DNA from: G963677325 sp963677325
GTDB lineage: Bacteria; Bacteroidota; Bacteroidia; Bacteroidales; Prolixibacteraceae
DNA: 64,000 nt
Direction of reading: 5' to 3'
Assembly: GCA_963677325.2 (NCBI GenBank)
Contig: CAXXGM010000014.1
Location: 248,001 to 312,000 of the forward strand
Positions within the stretch are counted from its first letter, which is position 1; each line of letters begins with the position of its first letter. The position numbers and the translations under genes were made by a program. The notes under the pieces were generated by a model that worked only from the letters and a program-made list of their open reading frames with translations, was not told the origin of the DNA and ran no database searches. Below, in pieces: positions 45,991-54,933 of the stretch.

Positions 45991-47416
45991 GTTAAGGATT
46001 TTAATATGCTGGTTTGTAATTTGCATAAGTTTTGTGTTTGGATTTAGACTGCTTATTTTTAATAATTCTCGGGAATGATCGGTTAATTCTTATAGGGATC
46101 TGATCTTTTATAAAATGGTTGTTTAGAAGTTGAAGGATGTCTGCTGGTTCGTGTATAATGAATAAGCTTACGAGATGTATCTTCAATTTTCCATATGATT
46201 TGTTTCGATTTACTTTCATTGGGTATTTCCTTTTACACTGCATATTTTCAATGGTTTGCTGAGCTTCCTTTATAAGAATAGAGTGCAAGTTGGTGATGAA
46301 AACTGTTGCATAGAAATCCTGCAATACCGAATATTGGGTAAGACCACTGAAGGATTCAAGCTGCAAGATATTTTTCTGAACCGAGATATTGGTTTCGACG
46401 CCCCATCGTCTAAAGTATAGTTCTTTAAACTCAGAATTTGAATGACCTTCTTCTTCCCATAAATTTGTCATCAACACTTCAACAGAATTATCTAACTCTA
46501 CCCTTACCAGCCTCACTTTCAAAAGAGTGTCCCGATTGACAATATATCCGCTTTTGTAAAGTCCTTTGATAGCGGCAGGGGTAGTTCTAAGATAGACCAC
46601 ATCACTTTGAGCTCCGCTTTTTATAAAAGTTCGAATGATATTTTGTGTTTCCTTGGCCCTTATGACAAATTTAATTTCCTTCTCCTGCCACAAGTGCAAG
46701 GCAGCCATTTTGAAATTGCAAAAGTTCCGATCATAAATCATCACCATATCCTCCTCCAGGCAATCAATGGCAGAATAAGCCATGTTTAATTCCCCAAAGC
46801 GATAAGGGGCAATTTTCGCATGTAATATTAGTTCATTCAATACGTCGTAACAGTAATAAGCTTTGGCTTGAACAAACGTTCCTATCTGATTGCTCTGTCC
46901 TCCAAAATATTCTTCAAGAGCGGGTTTATTTATCAGACTTATGTTGGACCCGTCTGCAGCCACTAAACGATAACCTTTCCATCGCTTCACGTTTGACTCA
47001 TAATAATGGTAAAATAGTTTAGACAAAAACTTGTTCCACACTTCAAAAAAGAAGGAATCGAGTTTCATTCTTTGTTGCGAAAATGCGCTCACAGTGCAGC
47101 TTGTGTTAAGGTTTATCTCCTCAAAAAAATTGTCTATTTCAAAGCTGAGGGTTTTCTTACATAATTTGGCAATCAATAGAACTAAACGATTAAAAGGTAG
47201 TTTTCTTTCCCTTGTAAAAGCATTTTTTTGAGTAGCAAACTTTTCTAAAATATCAGGAGATTCGTTTACAATTGAAAGAAACGCCTTTAACTCTTCAATA
47301 ATTTTTACATTTGCATCTAACATGGGGACTTAGGATTTAATTTTTGTGTTGCAACTTCAAAATTAAGATCTTTGTCCTCTGTTTTTTATCAATTAATCCT
47401 TAACTTAATGACATTG
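45979..47416 (-). mobile_element. IS4-family insertion sequence, copy 2 (1438 bp)
   Basis: Same length, same 22-bp perfect inverted ends and same transposase as copy 1. Flanking duplication of 10 bp, CTCTACAGGG, at 45969-45978 and 47417-47426. It separates cvpA from tyrS and lies in a hairpin repeat. Confidence 0.95.
46001..47323 (-). CDS. IS4-family DDE transposase, copy 2
   Basis: Identical in all 440 residues to the product of 3128-4450, with the Asp (AADGSN), Asp (IYDRNF) and Glu (YFRRWGVETNISVQK) blocks of the IS4 family. The frame is intact, so either copy could supply transposase to both. Confidence 0.95.
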   Translation of the reverse strand: MLDANVKIIEELKAFLSIVNESPDILEKFATQKNAFTRERKLPFNRLVLLIAKLCKKTLSFEIDNFFEEINLNTSCTVSAFSQQRMKLDSFFFEVWNKFLSKLFYHYYESNVKRWKGYRLVAADGSNISLINKPALEEYFGGQSNQIGTFVQAKAYYCYDVLNELILHAKIAPYRFGELNMAYSAIDCLEEDMVMIYDRNFCNFKMAALHLWQEKEIKFVIRAKETQNIIRTFIKSGAQSDVVYLRTTPAAIKGLYKSGYIVNRDTLLKVRLVRVELDNSVEVLMTNLWEEEGHSNSEFKELYFRRWGVETNISVQKNILQLESFSGLTQYSVLQDFYATVFITNLHSILIKEAQQTIENMQCKRKYPMKVNRNKSYGKLKIHLVSLFIIHEPADILQLLNNHFIKDQIPIRINRSFPRIIKNKQSKSKHKTYANYKPAY

Positions 47417-47462
47417 CTCTACAGGGACGTGATTAACCGGTGCGATAAACCGTGTTTCGACA

Positions 47463-47480
47463 GACGCGATAAATCGCGTC
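47463..47480. repeat. Palindromic repeat unit right of IS copy 2
   Basis: GACGCGATAAATCGCGTC, followed by TCTACA, same family as 45946-45975. With CGATAAACCG (47441-47450) it forms a small hairpin cluster just before the tyrS promoter box. Confidence 0.65.
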
Positions 47481-47493
47481 TCTACAAAAAATG

Positions 47494-47501
47494 TATCTTT
47501 G
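47494..47501 (+). promoter_or_regulatory. Candidate -7 box for tyrS
   Basis: TATCTTTG, 45 nt before the ATG and only 13 bp after the palindrome. This promoter lies outside the IS, so tyrS expression should survive the insertion. Confidence 0.55.
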
Positions 47502-47546
47502 CCGAAATTTTTATCGAAAACTTTGTTGTTTTAATTGATTGGCAAA

Positions 47547-48839
47547 ATGAATTTTATTGAAGAACTTGGCTGGAGAGGGATGATTCATGACATGATGCCC
47601 GGGCTGGAAGAACAGTTGAAAAAAGAACTTACCTCGGCATACGTCGGCATCGATCCAACGGCAGACTCTTTACATATCGGACACCTGGTGAGCGTGATGA
47701 TGTTAAAGCATTTCCAGGTTGCAGGACATAAACCCATTGTGCTGGTAGGCGGCGCCACGGGCATGATTGGCGATCCTTCGGGGAAATCACAGGAACGTAA
47801 TTTTCTTGATGAGCCGACTCTGCGCCACAACCAGGAATGTCTTAAAAACCAACTATCCAAGTTTCTCGACTTTGATTCAGGGGAGGAAAATTCAGCAGAG
47901 ATAGTCAACAATTACGACTGGATGAAAGATTTCAGTTTCCTGCGTTTCATCCGCGAGATAGGGAAACACATTACGGTTAATTACATGATGTCAAAGGATT
48001 CAGTGAAGAAACGCCTTGATCCGGATAACAGTTCCGGAATGTCATTTGCTGAATTTTCTTATCAACTGGTTCAGGGAACCGATTTCCTGCATCTGTATGA
48101 AAACAAAAACTGTAAGCTTCAGATGGGCGGTTCCGATCAGTGGGGTAATATCACCACCGGCACTGAACTGATCAGGAGGAAATCGGGAGGTGAGGCTTTT
48201 GCGCTGACCTGTCCGCTGATTACCAAGGCAGACGGATCCAAATTCGGAAAGACCGAATCGGGCAATGTCTGGCTGGATCCCAAAAGAACATCCCCTTATA
48301 AATTCTACCAGTTCTGGCTAAATACCTCTGACGAAGACGCAGAAAAATACATCAAGATATTCACACTGCTCTCACAGCAAGACATTGAAAATCTGATTGA
48401 AAATCACCGACAGGCTCCACATCTGAGGATGCTTCAGAAGGCACTTGCCAAGGAAGTGACCTGCATGGTTCATTCCGAGGCTGATTACGAGATGGCTGTT
48501 GAGGCTTCTGAAATACTCTTTGGAAAAGGCACTGAAGAGACGCTGAAAAAGCTTGACGAAGAAACATTTCTTTCCGTTTTTGAAGGGGTGCCCCAATTCC
48601 AGGTCAGCCAGGAAGATATCAACAAGGGCATAGATATAATTACTCTTCTGGCTGAAAAGACCGGAATCTTTCCTTCCAAAGGTGAAGCCCGCCGGAATGT
48701 ATCAGGTGGAGGGGTCGCTGTAAACAAAGTCAAAGTGGAGAGCCCGGAAGAAAAAGTCAGTTCGGAAAACCTCATCGACGGGAAATACCTTCTGGTTCAG
48801 AAAGGAAAGAAAAACTATTTCCTGGTGATCTGCGGATAA
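47547..48839 (+). CDS. tyrS: Tyrosyl-tRNA synthetase
   Basis: 430 residues from ATG 47547 (a TTG four codons upstream is in frame but unlikely). Class I signature HIGH at 43-46 and the KMSKS-equivalent KFGKT at ~231-235. The tyrosine pocket is LQGTDFLHLY and QMGGSDQWGNITTG. An S4 RNA-binding domain ends the protein (FPSKGEARRNVSGGGVAVN). Charges tRNA-Tyr in the cytosol. No T-box-like leader was seen. Confidence 0.96.
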   Translation: MNFIEELGWRGMIHDMMPGLEEQLKKELTSAYVGIDPTADSLHIGHLVSVMMLKHFQVAGHKPIVLVGGATGMIGDPSGKSQERNFLDEPTLRHNQECLKNQLSKFLDFDSGEENSAEIVNNYDWMKDFSFLRFIREIGKHITVNYMMSKDSVKKRLDPDNSSGMSFAEFSYQLVQGTDFLHLYENKNCKLQMGGSDQWGNITTGTELIRRKSGGEAFALTCPLITKADGSKFGKTESGNVWLDPKRTSPYKFYQFWLNTSDEDAEKYIKIFTLLSQQDIENLIENHRQAPHLRMLQKALAKEVTCMVHSEADYEMAVEASEILFGKGTEETLKKLDEETFLSVFEGVPQFQVSQEDINKGIDIITLLAEKTGIFPSKGEARRNVSGGGVAVNKVKVESPEEKVSSENLIDGKYLLVQKGKKNYFLVICG

Positions 48840-48847
48840 GGATTTTG

Positions 48848-48994
48848 ACCACGGAGAGACTGAGAACAAAGAGTTTCACGGAGAGTTTTAATAATTCAGC
48901 AAGAACAAAAAGATTCCTAAAAATAAGAACCTTTTGTTTGCTTAAGGAACTCTGTTTCCTCTGTGACCCCCTGTGTTCTCCGTGTCTCCGTGGT
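48848..48994. repeat. Imperfect long inverted repeat (ACCACGGAGA...) after tyrS
   Basis: ACCACGGAGAGACTGAGAAC on the left corresponds to GTTCTCCGTGTCTCCGTGGT on the right, ~45-bp arms with mismatches. It fills the gap between convergent tyrS and the ChrB-like gene and could terminate both. Confidence 0.65.
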
Positions 48995-49005
48995 TAATTT
49001 TATCT

Positions 49006-49470
49006 CTATTGTGAGTATTTCAGCACCATATTCCAGGTATTGATCTCGGTAAGCATGTATTTGGCCCAGCTGTACAGGGCATCATAGAGTTTCATACAGA
49101 TCTCCAGCATCTCCTGATCATCCTTCGTATTGTAGGAGAGCCCGGCTGAAATAGCCCATAGACCCGGAATCTGCGGGGCGAGATCCATTTTCCCGGTATC
49201 AGCTCCTCTTACAATCTCAGCAAGCTGATGCAAAGCCGGATCCTTTAAGTTATGCTTCCTGATTATATAGTCAAAGGTACAGAATTCCCCTTCGTGTGTA
49301 TATTCTACATTCGGCATATCAAATGGAATTGCATCCTTCTCCATGGCCACATCCATCACCTGATTTACAGGGACAAAAAGAAACTCCACCTCCTTGTCCA
49401 CAAATCTTTTCAGAAGCCAGCAACAAGCCACCCTGTCGATGATCGGCTTCTCCCTTGTGATCCATTTCAT
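49006..49470 (-). CDS. ChrB C-terminal domain protein
   Basis: 154 residues matching the ChrB (chromate resistance) C-terminal domain: WITREKPIIDRVACCWLLKR at the N terminus, IPFDMPNVEYTHEGEFCTFD, LKDPALHQLAEIVRGADTG. No chromate transporter (ChrA) is present here. Stand-alone members are common and their function is not established. Confidence 0.85.
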   Translation of the reverse strand: MKWITREKPIIDRVACCWLLKRFVDKEVEFLFVPVNQVMDVAMEKDAIPFDMPNVEYTHEGEFCTFDYIIRKHNLKDPALHQLAEIVRGADTGKMDLAPQIPGLWAISAGLSYNTKDDQEMLEICMKLYDALYSWAKYMLTEINTWNMVLKYSQ

Positions 49471-49589
49471 AGCTTGAATTTTAATTACTTAACATGGGAA
49501 TTAGAATAATTGTTCACCACTCTGTAGCAAGTTTTACATGGTTAGAGCAAGAATTTCACGAATTAGGGACGAATTAACACAAACGATTT

Positions 49590-49812
49590 AAATACCGGGG
49601 ACCATCATCACCCCACCCCATTAGCGCATCATCGCATCAGCACATCGTCTCATCATCATTTCGTCACATCCATAATTGTTGAACCCTTTCCGGGTTCAAG
49701 CTTTTGTCTTCAATAGCCCCGGATTACATCCGGGGCTATTCATAATTAAACCACTTCGTGGTTTTTTGTCCATACCCTCATCAACAACACATCACCGCAT
49801 ATCATCACATCA
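49590..49812. repeat. Low-complexity CATC-rich DNA and small palindromes upstream of mutS2
   Basis: Two CATCA/GCATCA-rich tracts (about 49600-49673 and 49775-49812) flank hairpins GAACCCTTTCCGGGTTC, AGCCCCGGATTACATCCGGGGCT and AAACCACTTCGTGGTTT. The first hairpin matches a unit at 10384-10400. This is most of the 385-bp gap before mutS2; no ORF. Confidence 0.6.
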
Positions 49813-49823
49813 TTCTAATTTAT

Positions 49824-49831
49824 TACTTTTG
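49824..49831 (+). promoter_or_regulatory. Candidate -7 box for mutS2
   Basis: TACTTTTG, 24 nt before the ATG, without an evident -33 element. Confidence 0.5.
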
Positions 49832-49855
49832 CAATCTTAATCAGATAATTACCGG

Positions 49856-52339
49856 ATGGATATTTATCCTTCAAATTTTGAATCTAAAACAGGTTTCGAT
49901 AAAGTCCGTGAACTGCTTCGTTCGCGCTGCCTGAGCACCCTTGGCCAAGAGCTGGTCGAACACATGGAATTTTCGACAGCTATCGATATCATTAACCGCC
50001 AGCTTGAAGAGACTTCCGAATTCATGCGGATCATCTCGGAAGGGATGAACTTTCCTGTCGGTTATTTCATCGACATGCGCCCGGCCCTTCAACGTGCCAA
50101 AGTCATCGGATCCTTTCTTGATGTCAACGACCTGTTTGATCTCAGACGTTCCCTTGAAACCATAAGGGCTATCGTATTGTTTCTCAACAATGCGGATGAA
50201 AAGGTTCTGCCCCGCCTGAAGGAAATTATCCGGAACGTACAGCTTTTCCCTTTTATCTACGAGAGGCTGGATAAGATCATTAACAAGCATGGACAGATTA
50301 AGGATAATGCCTCGCCTGAACTTGCACAGATACGGCGCGAAATCCTCTCACTTCAGTCAAACATCAGCAAAATAATGAACAGCATCCTTCGCAAGGTTCA
50401 GGCTGAAGGATTGGTGGAAAAGGATGTCTCCGTGTCCATGCGTGACGGCAGGGCTGTCATACCTGTAATCGCCTCAAACAAACGCAAGATCAGGGGAATC
50501 ATCCACGATGAATCCGCTACCGGACGCACCGCTTATGTGGAACCTGAAGAAATTGTGGAGACCAACAACAGGATCCGCGAACTGGAATCTGCAGAACAGC
50601 GCGAGATCGTACGCATCCTTACGCAATTCACTGACGAACTGCGCCCCTATGCGGACGATATTGCCTATTCCTACCAGATGATGGCCGTGTTTGATTTCAT
50701 CCGTTCAAAGGCTCTGTGGGCCATTGAAAGCAAATCCGTAAAACCCAATATCTTTCCTTCTCCACAAATTGAGTGGATGGAGGCACGGCATCCCCTACTG
50801 GAAATCAACCTGCGCAGGGAAAACCGCAAAATTGTTCCGCTCAACATCAAGCTTGACGTCCAAGACAGGATTCTACTGATATCAGGTCCAAATGCGGGCG
50901 GAAAATCGGTATGCCTCAAAACGGTTGGACTGCTTCAATACATGTTTCAGTGCGGTCTGCCCGTTCCTCTGCATGTGGACAGCCGGATGGGAGTATTTAA
51001 GAAGATATTCATCGACATTGGAGATGACCAGTCGCTCGAAAACGATCTGAGCACTTACAGCTCACACCTCATCAACATGAGGTTCTTTGTCAAAAACTGC
51101 AGCCCGGAATCCCTGGTGCTTATTGATGAATTTGGTACCGGTACCGAGCCGATGCTTGGAGGCGCCATTGCCGAATCCATTCTGAAGAGGATCAACCTGC
51201 TGGGCACTTTCGGTGTGATCACCACCCATTACACCAATCTGAAGCATTTCGCCTCATCGGCTGAGGGAATCGTCAATGCGGCCATGCTTTACGACTCGCA
51301 CCGCATGGAACCGTTGTTCCAGCTTGAGATAGGCAAACCGGGAAGTTCTTTCGCCTTCGAGATTGCCCGCAAAATAGGCCTTCCGGAGGAGATTCTGCAG
51401 GAAGCAACTGAAAAGGTAGGGGCCGAACACATTGATTTTGACAAGCACCTGCGCGATATTGTGCGTGATAAACGTTACTGGGAAACCAAGCGTCAGAAGG
51501 TACATGAGTCGGAGAAAAAACTCGATCAACTGGTAGAGACTTACGAAACCAATCTATCCGAGACGAAGAAATTGCGGAAAGAAATCATCGATCAGGCCAA
51601 GAGAGAAGCCAGTGAAATCCTTTCCGCCTCGAACAGGATCATTGAAAGCACTATCCGCGAAATCAAGGAAGCCGCTGCGGAAAAGGAGCGCACCCGCGAA
51701 ATAAGACAGAAGGTGGAAGAATTCAAGGAAGACCTGACAAAGAAAAATGCCGAAACGGAAGAACTGATCAACCGCAAAATGGAGAAGCTTCTGCGCAGGG
51801 AAGACCGCAAGAAAGAACGTCCCCAAAAGGCGGAGACTCCCAAACAGGTTCCGGTTCCCCGCAAAGCCCCTGAGGAGATCCACGTGGGAAGCTGGGTAAA
51901 GCTCAAGGAACAGGACACCGCAGGTGAAGTTCTGGAAATTAAGGATGACAGGGTTACCGTGGCCTTCGGACAGCTACGTTCCACGGTAAAGAAAAGTAAG
52001 CTTGAACCGGTCTCACGCAATGAAACGAAGAGAACTACGGCGGTGAACAACACCCTTTCCAGAATCAATATGGAGATCGGGGAAAAGAAACTCAATTTCA
52101 AGCCCAATATTGATGTCCGGGGATTGCGTGCAGAGGAAGCCCTACAAAAGATCCAGGAATTTCTCGACGAAGCAATCATGGTAGAAGCGAAAGAGATCCG
52201 CATTCTTCACGGCAAAGGCAACGGCATTCTGAGAGAATTGATTCAGAACTATCTACGCACAGAGCCGGCCGTCCGCTCCGTTCGCGACGAACATGTCCAG
52301 TTTGGAGGTTCCGGGATAACAGTTGTGGAGATGGATTGA
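49856..52339 (+). CDS. mutS2: MutS2 ATPase/endonuclease
   Basis: 827 residues: MutS-type core and clamp, Walker A SGPNAGGKSV (~343-352), STYSSHLINM, Walker B LVLIDEFGTGTEP and ITTHYTNLKHFA. A long coiled coil follows (~510-660), then the KOW-like HVGSWVKLKEQDTAGEVLEI and a C-terminal Smr nuclease domain (LRAEEALQKIQEFLDEA, LHGKGNGILRELI). No mismatch-binding domain I is present, which separates it from MutS. Known roles are suppression of recombination and rescue of collided ribosomes. Confidence 0.95.
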   Translation: MDIYPSNFESKTGFDKVRELLRSRCLSTLGQELVEHMEFSTAIDIINRQLEETSEFMRIISEGMNFPVGYFIDMRPALQRAKVIGSFLDVNDLFDLRRSLETIRAIVLFLNNADEKVLPRLKEIIRNVQLFPFIYERLDKIINKHGQIKDNASPELAQIRREILSLQSNISKIMNSILRKVQAEGLVEKDVSVSMRDGRAVIPVIASNKRKIRGIIHDESATGRTAYVEPEEIVETNNRIRELESAEQREIVRILTQFTDELRPYADDIAYSYQMMAVFDFIRSKALWAIESKSVKPNIFPSPQIEWMEARHPLLEINLRRENRKIVPLNIKLDVQDRILLISGPNAGGKSVCLKTVGLLQYMFQCGLPVPLHVDSRMGVFKKIFIDIGDDQSLENDLSTYSSHLINMRFFVKNCSPESLVLIDEFGTGTEPMLGGAIAESILKRINLLGTFGVITTHYTNLKHFASSAEGIVNAAMLYDSHRMEPLFQLEIGKPGSSFAFEIARKIGLPEEILQEATEKVGAEHIDFDKHLRDIVRDKRYWETKRQKVHESEKKLDQLVETYETNLSETKKLRKEIIDQAKREASEILSASNRIIESTIREIKEAAAEKERTREIRQKVEEFKEDLTKKNAETEELINRKMEKLLRREDRKKERPQKAETPKQVPVPRKAPEEIHVGSWVKLKEQDTAGEVLEIKDDRVTVAFGQLRSTVKKSKLEPVSRNETKRTTAVNNTLSRINMEIGEKKLNFKPNIDVRGLRAEEALQKIQEFLDEAIMVEAKEIRILHGKGNGILRELIQNYLRTEPAVRSVRDEHVQFGGSGITVVEMD

Positions 52340-53053
52340 GAATTTGAGGTTATTTGCGAATTCCACTTACAGATTACACGAATTGAGAACGATTCGAAGA
52401 TCAGCGCAGTTAATTAACACGAGCACTGAAGTAAATGTATCGAAAGTATTTTAGAATCAAGCCAGACTTTATTTTATCACTCATTCATATCCCATCATTC
52501 CATTATGCACCGAATGAATCCTATTTTTACCCAAACAGATCTAATTGGGAAACATAGAAAATAAAAAGTAGGAAGTAGGAAAGTAGGGAAATAATATGAT
52601 AAATTAATTTAACAAAGCAGAAACGCACAGGGAAAAAAATGATTTTCTGTTCATGAATCTGATCCTCCCATATCCTGCATAATAACAAAACCGATTATTC
52701 CATCACAGAAAGCAAAGAAAAGAAGAGTCATACAGAGTATGACAAATTTTAATTCTTTGAAAATCTGAGCCTTCACCGCCATGCCCTCCACGTAATCAAG
52801 CTTAGGCCTTTAGTTTTAAGCCTTCAGACGACACTCTTCCAAAAATTCTTTACAAATATTGCAGAGTCATAACTCTAATTGTTAAAAAAATATTTTTAAT
52901 ATTGTAAAACCATATTTTATGTTTCACTTACCTATGATTTGATTAAACATTTAATATCTATTTATATAGATTTTCATTTTAAAATAGAAGGAAATCTATT
53001 TATAACCAACTTAATATTAATTACTAACATTTATTTAAATAAATAATTGACCT
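52340..53053. other. Gene-free AT-rich stretch (714 bp)
   Basis: No ORF, hairpin terminator, tRNA or known repeat recognised. The last 200 bp are extremely AT-rich (runs of TTTAAT/ATTTAAATAAATAA), probably holding the promoter of the exported protein pair; no clean TAnnTTTG box stands out. Confidence 0.5.
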
Positions 53054-54928
53054 ATGCATCTAAAAAGCACATTCCTAAGAATCATATCCGGATTTTTATT
53101 TTTTATAATTCCCATTTTCTTATTTGGAAAGGATCCCGTTAAATTCGGGAAAATTGACAAGGCTGACCTTGAGATGAAAGTTTACCCGACCGATACCAGC
53201 GCAGTAGCCGCAATTCTTTGTGATTTCGGCTATTTTAAATCATCCAATTTCCGTTTTGAAAGAACAATCCGGATAAAGATATTCAAAAAAGAGGGAAGCA
53301 TTTGGGGCAACCAGGTTTTCGCTTTCCCCTCGGAGGCAACTATCAAGGGGATTACTTATAATCTTGAGAATGGGGAAATTGTTGAATCAAAGCTTAAATC
53401 CGAATCGATCTTTAAGGAAAATGTAACCAAAAGGGTTTACAGAAAAAGGGTTGCTATGCCTAATGTAAAGGAAGGTTCGATTATTGATATGCAATTTTCC
53501 TATCAGGGATTACCTCCTCAATGGCGGTTTCAGGAGGTAATTCCGGTGCGGTGGAGCGAGCTGGTCATTGAACCATCTATATATTTAACATTTAAAAAGA
53601 ATTTTTTCGGTTTTGAACCTCTTGCAGTAAATACAGATTCACGTTGGGTGGCAAAGAATATGCCCGCTTTTAAGGAGGAACCTTACATGAACTCTGACGA
53701 GAATTACAAGTCTAAATTTGAAATAGAAATACTGAACATAACCATCCCGGGGCTTTATGAGGAGCTAAGCACAACCTGGGAAGCAGTCAACGAGAGGTTG
53801 ACTGAAAGCAACCGCTTTGGGAAAGCGATGCAGGGATGTGCCTTTCTCAACAGTATTGCCAAAAATATTGAGAAAAAATATAATTCCCCGATGGACCGCT
53901 TGATTGCAGCACACGAAGCGGTGAAAAAGGGCATTAAATGGAATGAAATTGAATCAGTTGCCAGTTCGTCAGACAATTTAAGTGAACCTTTCAACAAAAA
54001 AATAGGTAATTCTGCTGATGTAAATCTGACTCTGATTGAGTTGCTTAAAAAGCTGGATTTTGAGGTATACCCTATTGTTCTAAGCACTCGCCAAAATGGT
54101 TTTTTATCACCGGTAAGTCCATCTCTGGACAAATTAAACTATGTTGTCGCTTATGTTATCTTAAACGGCAAAACATATTTTCTGGATGCCACAGAGGAGT
54201 TTATTCCGGCAGGGATGCTTCCCAAAAGATGTATTAACCTGATGGGCAGAATCGTAGATACTCAAAAATCAGAATGGGTAGATTTCAATCCGGGACAAGA
54301 AAAAAAAATCATAAGTCTTGAAATGAAATTAAAGCCTGAGAATGTTCTTGAAGGGAAAATTTCCGTAACCAATTCCAATTATGCTGCTTTCGATTTCAGG
54401 AAAAAATATGAAAAATTTAATTCTAAGGAGGAGTACGTAAGAGGATTTGAAAGGGAACATAAAGGTTGCAGCGTTCTCAACTGTAATATAGCCAATCTTG
54501 ACAGCATATACTCTCCTGTGACGGAGTCGTACGATGTAAAATTAAAAAATGTTGTCAGCACCGCCGGGAATTTGATTTATATCAATCCAATGCTGTATCA
54601 GCAGATTAGTTCTAATCCGTTTAAATCGGAAGACCGTAAATATCCTGTAGATTTCATCACACCCTCAGATCTTACCTATGTTTTTAGGCTTGAACTGCCC
54701 CAGGGGTTTGAAGTTTCAGAGTTTCCGAAAGAATACAGTATAAAATTGCAGGATGGCAGCGCATACCTTCAGTACCAGATCTTTTCCGTTGATAAATCTG
54801 TCACGTTATCATACCGGTTTGTCATAAAAAAGGCGATTTACAATGAATCTGAATACGGCCAGTTGAGGGCCCTATTTTCAGAAATAGTCAAAAAGCATTC
54901 TGAACAAATAGTAATTAAAAGATTATAA
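53054..54928 (+). CDS. Exported DUF3857/transglutaminase-like protein lacking catalytic Cys and His
   Basis: 624 residues, signal peptide FFIIPIFLFG. DUF3857 region (~60-200: GITYNLENGEIVESKLK, RKRVAMPNVKEGSIIDMQFSY), then a transglutaminase-like core. The usual GNCxD reads IGNSADVN (Ser320), and the usual H reads KLNYVVAYVIL; the Asp strand YFLDATEEF remains. It is therefore probably not an active thiol enzyme. Ends 5 bp before a homologue that keeps Cys and His, so the two may act as a pair. Confidence 0.8.
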   Translation: MHLKSTFLRIISGFLFFIIPIFLFGKDPVKFGKIDKADLEMKVYPTDTSAVAAILCDFGYFKSSNFRFERTIRIKIFKKEGSIWGNQVFAFPSEATIKGITYNLENGEIVESKLKSESIFKENVTKRVYRKRVAMPNVKEGSIIDMQFSYQGLPPQWRFQEVIPVRWSELVIEPSIYLTFKKNFFGFEPLAVNTDSRWVAKNMPAFKEEPYMNSDENYKSKFEIEILNITIPGLYEELSTTWEAVNERLTESNRFGKAMQGCAFLNSIAKNIEKKYNSPMDRLIAAHEAVKKGIKWNEIESVASSSDNLSEPFNKKIGNSADVNLTLIELLKKLDFEVYPIVLSTRQNGFLSPVSPSLDKLNYVVAYVILNGKTYFLDATEEFIPAGMLPKRCINLMGRIVDTQKSEWVDFNPGQEKKIISLEMKLKPENVLEGKISVTNSNYAAFDFRKKYEKFNSKEEYVRGFEREHKGCSVLNCNIANLDSIYSPVTESYDVKLKNVVSTAGNLIYINPMLYQQISSNPFKSEDRKYPVDFITPSDLTYVFRLELPQGFEVSEFPKEYSIKLQDGSAYLQYQIFSVDKSVTLSYRFVIKKAIYNESEYGQLRALFSEIVKKHSEQIVIKRL

Positions 54929-54933
54929 AAACG

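Noticed and set aside
51592..52203. 203-residue open frame antisense to mutS2
   Set aside because: Ser/Leu-rich shadow of the coiled-coil and KOW region of MutS2; no promoter or family resemblance.
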